DNA of 64,000 nucleotides from assembly GCF_006539825.1 (NCBI RefSeq), contig NZ_BJNT01000015.1:55921-119920 (forward strand). The letters run 5' to 3'. The translations under genes were made by a program, and so were the position numbers. The notes beneath the pieces are model-generated. The model did not search any database and was not told where the DNA came from. It was given only the letters and a program-made list of their open reading frames with translations. This DNA comes from Corynebacterium variabile (lineage in GTDB: Bacteria; Actinomycetota; Actinomycetes; Mycobacteriales; Mycobacteriaceae). This document shows, piece after piece, positions 58,954 to 64,000 of this stretch. Position 1 is the stretch's first letter, and each line of letters starts with the position of its first letter.

Positions 58954-59040
58954 TGCCCAGGCGGCATCAGCCAACGGGCCGGCCGATGGCGGCCGCGCCG
59001 GATGTACCACAGCGAACGAAGTGAACGAGGAGAGACGGTA

Positions 59041-60057
59041 ATGAGCAGGAAGAGTTTCCGCGAGGGCATCCGCATGGCGATGGCCGACGCGATGCGTGAG
59101 GACGAGAAGGTCGTCCTCATCGGTGAGGATCTACGTGGCGGCAAGGGCGGTACCAACCCGGACCCCACTGTCGAGGCCTTCGGTGGCGTCTTCGGGGTGA
59201 CGCAGGGCCTGTGGACGGAGTTCGGTGACGACCGGGTGATCGACACCCCGATCACCGAGTCCGCGATCCTCGGTATGGCGGCCGGTGCCGCGACGACCGG
59301 GCTGCGTCCTGTCGCTGAGCTGATGTTCATGGATTTCTTCGGCGTCGCCTACGACATGATCTACAACCAGGCCGCGAAGTTCCGGTACATGTTCGGTGGA
59401 AAGGCCACGACCCCGCTGGTGGTGCGCGGAATCATCGGTGCCGGGGTGGGGGCGGCAGCCCAGCACTCCAATTCGCCGTACAACCTCTTCACCTCCACTG
59501 CGGGGGTGAAGGTCGTCGTGCCGTCGAATGCCTATGACGCCCGCGGTCTGCTGCTGCAGTCGATCCGGGACGACGATCCGGTGATCTTCTGCGAGCACAA
59601 GGCGATCTACGACATGAAGACCGAGGTTCCGGACGAGCCGTACACGATCCCGCTGGGCATCGCGAACTACACCCGGCAGGGCACCGACGTGACCATCGTC
59701 GCGCTCGGCAACCTCGTCAACACCGCGAACACCGTCGCTGACAAGCTTGCGAAGGAGGGCATTTCGGTGGAGGTCGTCGACCCGCGCACCACCAGCCCGC
59801 TGGATGAGGAGGGAATCCTGGAGTCCGTCGCCTCGACGGGGCGGGCCGTCGTCGCCGATGAGTCTGCGGCCCGTTGCGGTTTCGGCCATGACGTCACCGC
59901 CCTGATCGCCACGCAGGCCTTCGACTCCCTGTTGGCTCCGGTTCAGCTGATCGTGCCGCCGCACTCCCCGGTACCTTTCTCCACCCCGCTGGAGCAGGCG
60001 TGGGTCCCGGGCGTGGAGCGTATCGAGGCCGCCGTGCGCAAGGTCATGGAGGTGTGA
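59041..60057 (+). CDS. acoB: Acetoin/2-oxoacid dehydrogenase E1 component, beta subunit
   Basis: A 338-residue E1beta. MSRKSFREGIRMAMADAMRE, VVLIGEDLRGGKGGTNPDPT, DTPITESAILGMAAGAA and VVDPRTTSPLDEEGI mark the transketolase central and C-terminal domains. The ATG at 59041 follows GAGGAGA; the earlier in-frame ATG lies in the intergenic stretch. It starts 87 bases after acoA and ends one base before the E2 gene. Confidence 0.92.
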   Translation: MSRKSFREGIRMAMADAMREDEKVVLIGEDLRGGKGGTNPDPTVEAFGGVFGVTQGLWTEFGDDRVIDTPITESAILGMAAGAATTGLRPVAELMFMDFFGVAYDMIYNQAAKFRYMFGGKATTPLVVRGIIGAGVGAAAQHSNSPYNLFTSTAGVKVVVPSNAYDARGLLLQSIRDDDPVIFCEHKAIYDMKTEVPDEPYTIPLGIANYTRQGTDVTIVALGNLVNTANTVADKLAKEGISVEVVDPRTTSPLDEEGILESVASTGRAVVADESAARCGFGHDVTALIATQAFDSLLAPVQLIVPPHSPVPFSTPLEQAWVPGVERIEAAVRKVMEV

Positions 60058-60058
60058 G

Positions 60059-61657
60059 ATGACCACCATCAGAGCCATCGAGATTCCCAAATGGGGCATG
60101 ACCATGGCCGAGGGCACGGTCGACGAATGGCACCTCGCCGAGGGTGACTCCTTCGCCGAGGGCGACCTTCTCGTCGCGATCGAGTCCACCAAGGTCATGA
60201 ATGATCTGGCGGCGGGCTTCGACGGTGTGCTGCGGCGCATCATCGCGCACACCGGTGACGTACTGCCCGTCGGTGCCCTCATCGGGGTCTCCGCCGACCC
60301 GTCGGTGTCCGACGAGGAGATCGACGCCTTCATTGCCGAGCGGTCGCCGGACTCCGGGGACACGGGGGATGCGGCTGCCCCTGGGACCGAGGCAGCTCCG
60401 GCGGGCGATGCTCCTGAGCACGACGCACCTCCGGCGGCAGCTGCTCCCGCACCGGCACCTTCAGTCGCGACCCCCGCACCGGCACCCGCAGCGCCGTCGG
60501 CCAGCGGGGTCACCGTCCCGGCATCCCTGCGCGGGGTCACCGCCGACGATGTCTTCGCCACACCTCACGCTCTCGCCTTCGCCGAGGAACACGGGATCGA
60601 CCTCGGCGCCGTGACCGGTTCCGGCCGGGGTGGACGCGTCAGTCGGTCCGATGTGGAGGACGCTGTCGCCGCGGCCGGCGGGTCCGTCCCGGCGAAAGCC
60701 GAGGCCACCCGGTCAGGTATCCCGCTGCGCTCCACCGTCGACGACTCCGGTGTGGATGCCACCCCGGTCGCCCGCCGGATCGCCGGGGAGCTTGGGATCA
60801 ACCTCAACGACTGTCGGGCCACCGGCCGGTTGGGCCGGGTCTGCGTCCCCGATGTCGAGGAGGCCGCGCGGCGCTTCGGTCTCAGCGACGCGACCACAGG
60901 TGCGGAAACACCCGGTCCAGGGAGTTCCGCGGACGCCGCGTCCTTCCCGGTCGCAGAACCGGCGAATACACCGGAAGCCGTACCCTTCACCGGGATGCGT
61001 CAGGCGATCGCGAGCAGGCTGCAGCAGTCGGCGCAGACCTCGCCGCACTTCCGGGTCAACCAGGAGGTGCAGATCGACGCACTGCTCTCCCTGCGCAAGC
61101 AGGTCAACGAGGCGGTTCCCGCCGTGAAGATCTCCGTCAACGACCTGGTCATCAAGGCCGTCGCCACCGCTCTGATCCGTGTTCCCGAGGTCAACGTCCA
61201 GTTCGACGAGGCCAGCCGGACCGTACTGAGATTCCCCTCGGCCGACATCTCTGTCGCCGTCTCCGTGGATGCCGGGCTGATCACCCCGATCGTGCGCGGT
61301 GCGGACCGCAAGTCGCTGTCGCAGATCTCCGGTGAAGTCCGTGAGCTGGCGATGAAGGCGAAGGCCGGAAACCTGCGGCCCGAGGAGTTCCAGGGTGGCA
61401 CCTTCACTGTCTCGAATCTCGGGATGTACGGGGTCAGCTCTTTCGACGCGATCATCAACCCGCCGCAGGCCGCGATCCTTGCCGTCGGTGCCGGGGTGAA
61501 GAAGCCGGTGGTGCTCGACGACGGGTCGGTGGAGCCGCGCACGGTCATGACCGTGAGTATCGCCGCCGACCACCGCGTCATCGACGGTGCCCTGGCCGCG
61601 ACGTTCGTCGGCGAGCTCAAGGGGATCCTTGAGCAGCCCGCGCAGATGCTGGTGTAG
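60059..61657 (+). CDS. acoC: Dihydrolipoamide acetyltransferase (E2) with two E3-binding domains
   Basis: The protein has 532 residues. A lipoyl domain holds Lys45 in IESTKVMND. A Pro/Ala linker follows, then two peripheral-subunit-binding domains (about 163-205, ATPHALAFAEEHGIDLGAVT; about 232-275, ATPVARRIAGELGINLNDCR), and a 2-oxoacid acyltransferase domain with the catalytic DHRVIDG near 505. E2 passes the acetyl group to CoA. One E3-binding domain is usual; two in tandem is uncommon. TGAGATG spacing with acoB indicates coupling. Confidence 0.92.
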   Translation: MTTIRAIEIPKWGMTMAEGTVDEWHLAEGDSFAEGDLLVAIESTKVMNDLAAGFDGVLRRIIAHTGDVLPVGALIGVSADPSVSDEEIDAFIAERSPDSGDTGDAAAPGTEAAPAGDAPEHDAPPAAAAPAPAPSVATPAPAPAAPSASGVTVPASLRGVTADDVFATPHALAFAEEHGIDLGAVTGSGRGGRVSRSDVEDAVAAAGGSVPAKAEATRSGIPLRSTVDDSGVDATPVARRIAGELGINLNDCRATGRLGRVCVPDVEEAARRFGLSDATTGAETPGPGSSADAASFPVAEPANTPEAVPFTGMRQAIASRLQQSAQTSPHFRVNQEVQIDALLSLRKQVNEAVPAVKISVNDLVIKAVATALIRVPEVNVQFDEASRTVLRFPSADISVAVSVDAGLITPIVRGADRKSLSQISGEVRELAMKAKAGNLRPEEFQGGTFTVSNLGMYGVSSFDAIINPPQAAILAVGAGVKKPVVLDDGSVEPRTVMTVSIAADHRVIDGALAATFVGELKGILEQPAQMLV

Positions 61658-61667
61658 GGGAGACGTG

Positions 61668-63158
61668 ATGACAACGAACAATCGCGCGAGAACTCCTCTG
61701 CAACAGAAGGCTGACCGGTTTGACGTCATCGTCGTCGGCGCCGGGCCCGGCGGGTACGTCGCTGCGATCCGGGCAGCCCAGCACGGGTTACGTGTCGCGG
61801 TCGTGGAACGTGGCGAGCTCGGTGGCGTGTGCTCCAACGTGGGCTGCATCCCCACCAAGGCGATGCTCCACGGTGCCGATGTGGCCCACGAGATCGCCAC
61901 GGCCGGTGCCCTGGGGTTCAGCGTCGGAGAGGTGTCTTTCGACATCTCGGGTCTGGTGGACCACAGTCGGCAGGTCGTCGACCAGCTCACCACCGGCATC
62001 CGTGGTCTGCTGGACGCCAATGGTGTGGAGATCATCGTCGGCAATGCCACGGTGCCCCAGAAGGGCCGGGTGAAGGTGGAGGTCGCCAAGAGTTTCCGCG
62101 AGCTGCACTCAGACCACATCATCTTGGCCACCGGGGCGCGTCCCCGCTCGATCCCGGGCGTGGAGCCGGACGGTGACCGTGTGTGGACCTCGACTGAGGC
62201 GCTGCGTCCTTCCTCGTTGCCGGCCTCGTTGCTGATCATCGGGTCCGGCGCGATCGGCGCCGAGTTCGCCAGTCTCTACCGCGACCTCGGTACCGAGGTC
62301 ACCCTGGTTGAGGCGCTGCCGGGGATCCTGCCCGCCGAGGACGCCGAGGTCTCGGCGTTCGTGGCGAAGCAGTTCCTGGCGCGTGGGATCGACGTGCGGA
62401 CGTCGGTGACCGTCGTGTCGGTCGTCCCGGATCCGTCCGAGGAGACCGGCGGTGTGACCACGACGTTCACCACCTCCGACGGTGCATCCCACTCAGTGGT
62501 CACCGAGCGTGTCCTGGTTGCCACGGGTGTCACCCCCAATTCTGAGGGCCTCGGCCTGGAATCGCTCGGTGCGAAGCTGGAGCGTGGCTTCGTGAAAACT
62601 GACCAGTGGTGCAGGACCGGTGTCGCCGGGCTGTACGCCATCGGTGACCTCGCCGGTGGGCCGTGTCTGGCGCACAAGGCGAGCCATGAGGCGGTGCTGT
62701 GCGTCGACCACATCGTCGGCGAGGCCGGCGTGAAGCCGCTGGACCGGAACTTCGTGCCCGGCTGTACCTACAGCCGGCCGCAGGTCGCGAGCATCGGGCT
62801 GACCGAGGCGCAGGCCCGTGAGCGGGTCGGGGCTGCTGGCGGCGGTGCCGGGGTCGGCGGCGTCCGGGTCGGAAAGTTCAACCTCGTCGGCAACGGTAAG
62901 GCTCTGGCGCTCGGTGAGCCCGAGGGCTTCGTGAAGACCGTCTTCGACGGTGCGACCGGTGAACTCCTCGGTGCCCACCTGGTGGGGCCGGCCGTCACGG
63001 AGATGGTGCAGGGCTTCGGGGTGGCGCACTCGCTGCACGCCACGGCCGAGGACCTGGCGGAGGTCGTCTTCCCCCACCCGACGGTCTCCGAGGCGATGCA
63101 TGAGTCCGTGTTGGACGCGCTCGACCGGGTGATCCACTGGCCGCCGGCGCGGCGGTGA
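61668..63158 (+). CDS. lpd: Dihydrolipoamide dehydrogenase (E3)
   Basis: A 496-residue FAD/NAD flavoprotein. FAD motif GAGPGGYV (24-31), redox pair Cys55 and Cys60 in GGVCSNVGCIPTKAM, NAD motif GSGAIGAEFASLY, GLYAIGDLAGGPCLAHKA, and the C-terminal His-Glu in FPHPTVSEAMHES. It reoxidises the lipoyl group of the complex. It starts 10 bases after the E2 stop with GGGGAG ahead, so it closes the operon. Since it is operon-borne, a separate housekeeping lpd probably exists elsewhere. Confidence 0.94.
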   Translation: MTTNNRARTPLQQKADRFDVIVVGAGPGGYVAAIRAAQHGLRVAVVERGELGGVCSNVGCIPTKAMLHGADVAHEIATAGALGFSVGEVSFDISGLVDHSRQVVDQLTTGIRGLLDANGVEIIVGNATVPQKGRVKVEVAKSFRELHSDHIILATGARPRSIPGVEPDGDRVWTSTEALRPSSLPASLLIIGSGAIGAEFASLYRDLGTEVTLVEALPGILPAEDAEVSAFVAKQFLARGIDVRTSVTVVSVVPDPSEETGGVTTTFTTSDGASHSVVTERVLVATGVTPNSEGLGLESLGAKLERGFVKTDQWCRTGVAGLYAIGDLAGGPCLAHKASHEAVLCVDHIVGEAGVKPLDRNFVPGCTYSRPQVASIGLTEAQARERVGAAGGGAGVGGVRVGKFNLVGNGKALALGEPEGFVKTVFDGATGELLGAHLVGPAVTEMVQGFGVAHSLHATAEDLAEVVFPHPTVSEAMHESVLDALDRVIHWPPARR

Positions 63159-63193
63159 GGCGTTCGGAGCTGAGTCACCTGCGTTGAGCAGGC

Positions 63194-63266
63194 GAAATAG
63201 ACATAGCGTGGGGTACGCTTCCGGCCGCTTCCTGCCGCGGAGCGTACCCCACGCTGAGACTATTTC
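63194..63266. terminator. Nested long inverted repeat after lpd
   Basis: Outer arms GAAATAG (63194-63200) and CTATTTC (63260-63266) enclose inner arms AGCGTGGGGTACGCT (63205-63219) and AGCGTACCCCACGCT (63241-63255), which pair perfectly. The loop contains CGGC/GCCG. It is probably a strong bidirectional terminator closing the aco-type operon. Confidence 0.75.
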
Positions 63267-63320
63267 CGGAGGTTGTCCGCTCCGTGGGTCGGGTCAGCTG
63301 GGTCGGATACGCTGTGGCGC

Positions 63321-63854
63321 ATGAGCGACCTCTTCTGGACCGTCTCCGACCTGCACTTCGGGCACCGGCTGGTCGCCGAGCTGCGCGGGTTCACCGACAC
63401 CGACGAACATGACCGGGTGGTGCTCGACCATCTGCGCGAGGTGCCGGACGGCAGTGTCCTGCTGTGCCTGGGGGACATCTCGGTGCGTAAGGACGCCTAC
63501 GCGCTCGACCAGCTCGGCGTCCTCAAGGCGGAGAAGGACCTGACGATGTGGCTGGTCCCCGGGAACCATCACCGGGTCCACCCGATGTTCGGGTGGGATT
63601 CTGTGGCGGAGTGGACGCCGCGCTACCGGGAGGTCTTCGACGTCATCGCGCTGGACTTTCAGGTCAGAGTCCGGCACTGGCAGGTCCTGATGACGCATAT
63701 CCCCCGGGCGTCGGGGAAGGACGCCGTGCAGGACCCGCGCCAGACCCCGAAGTTGGCGCGATGGGCGGGACGCGAGGGATTCGACTGCACCGTCCACGGG
63801 CATACGCATTCATCGGTGCCGGTGACCCGCAAGCACGTGGTCAAGTCTCTTTGA
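63321..63854 (+). CDS. Metallophosphoesterase
   Basis: A 177-residue calcineurin-like phosphoesterase. SDLHFGH supplies the first Asp/His, CLGDISVRK the bridging Asp, VPGNHHRVH the Asn/His pair, and VHGHTHSSVP the final His residues. These are all metal ligands. Short cytosolic members of this type occur in phages and bacteria; the substrate is unknown. The end (TRKHVVKSL) is a little shorter than relatives that continue into a final beta strand, so the 3' end may be slightly altered. The ATG at 63321 is chosen over the upstream GTG within the leader. Confidence 0.82.
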   Translation: MSDLFWTVSDLHFGHRLVAELRGFTDTDEHDRVVLDHLREVPDGSVLLCLGDISVRKDAYALDQLGVLKAEKDLTMWLVPGNHHRVHPMFGWDSVAEWTPRYREVFDVIALDFQVRVRHWQVLMTHIPRASGKDAVQDPRQTPKLARWAGREGFDCTVHGHTHSSVPVTRKHVVKSL

Positions 63855-63911
63855 GTGGTGTTCTTTGTCGGTCCCTGTGAACAGGGGATTGTCAGCGACG
63901 AGTCGACCAGC

Positions 63912-64000
63912 TCAGCCGTCGTCGTAGACCATAGGGACCGTGGGGACCGTGGGGACCGTGGGGACCGTGGGGACCGTGGGGACCGTGGGGACCGTGGGGA
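63912..64000 (-). CDS. Possible protein C-terminus with VPT repeats (cut by window edge)
   Basis: On the reverse strand the 9-base repeat keeps one frame open and encodes repeating Val-Pro-Thr, ending VPMVYDDG and a stop at 63914-63912. Other frames are open too, so this is uncertain; only the part inside the window can be seen. Confidence 0.3.
   Translation of the reverse strand, partial: PTVPTVPTVPTVPTVPTVPTVPMVYDDG
63934..64000. repeat. 9-base tandem repeat (GGGACCGTG)n reaching the window end
   Basis: Seven perfect copies of GGGACCGTG are followed by four bases of an eighth at the window edge. A related TAGGGACC-like start precedes them. The unit is a multiple of three, so copy-number change would not shift a reading frame. 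Confidence 0.95.

Noticed and set aside
61587..61667. Upstream extension of lpd into the E2 gene
   Set aside because: The frame overlaps E2 coding sequence; the ATG at 61668 with GGGGAG ahead is the normal start.

Overview
The window is high-GC DNA from a member of the Mycobacteriales, most likely a Corynebacterium. The gene order ssb, ettA, thioesterase, glbO, pepN, Rv2466c-type DsbA, rpiB, tig, clpP1, clpP2, clpX is the one known from mycobacteria and corynebacteria. A pca (beta-ketoadipate) cluster between clpP2 and clpX is the arrangement known from C. glutamicum. The species cannot be fixed from the sequence.

Layout. 1-9984: ammonium transporter (cut by the window edge), RecQ helicase, small membrane proteins, a broken O-methyltransferase, a P-type cation ATPase, an FAD oxidoreductase, a zinc alcohol dehydrogenase and a CHY zinc-finger protein. 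10176-18150: tRNA-His, oligoribonuclease, an SDR enzyme, a DASS dicarboxylate transporter, an acyltransferase-3 membrane protein, a GNAT enzyme, tRNA-Arg and a CopD-CtaG fusion. 18390-27869: the conserved ssb-to-dsbA block. 27816-31264: a small decayed integrative element in the 3' end of the dsbA-like gene, with a frameshifted tyrosine integrase, a truncated cargo gene, an IS3 remnant, a frameshifted ISL3-family IS, and recognisable attL and attR. 31451-32523: a tandemly duplicated two-gene cassette of very small proteins sharing an LSTxGSLAGS motif; this is the least explained part of the window. 32588-39293: rpiB, a small HTH gene, pyruvate:quinone oxidoreductase, tRNA-Gly, a thioesterase, tRNA-Pro, trigger factor, clpP1 and clpP2. 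39509-42778: the wreck of a pca cluster. pcaH, pcaD, pcaR and pcaI are truncated, pcaF has lost its start codon, and only pcaJ looks intact; an IS481 fragment sits at one junction. 42795-51672: purU, a PcaD-like hydrolase, clpX, a TetR regulator, malate dehydrogenase, an esterase and a nucleobase permease fused to an OHCU-decarboxylase-like domain. 52130-56352: a tight four-gene lower mevalonate operon (mevalonate kinase, diphosphomevalonate decarboxylase, phosphomevalonate kinase, type 2 IPP isomerase). 56416-63158: a GAF-type regulator divergent from a four-gene 2-oxoacid/acetoin dehydrogenase operon (E1alpha, E1beta, E2, E3). The end holds a metallophosphoesterase and a 9-bp tandem repeat that runs off the window.

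How the parts relate. The tig-clpP1-clpP2 and clpX segments form the Clp protease/chaperone core, with the catabolic genes lying between clpP2 and clpX. The mevalonate operon would turn mevalonate into IPP and DMAPP, but no HMG-CoA synthase or reductase is in the window. The aco-type operon would oxidise acetoin (or a 2-oxoacid) to acetyl-CoA under its divergent regulator. Several frameshifts fall in short G or C runs, so some broken genes could be sequencing errors; the truncations and fused junctions cannot be explained that way.
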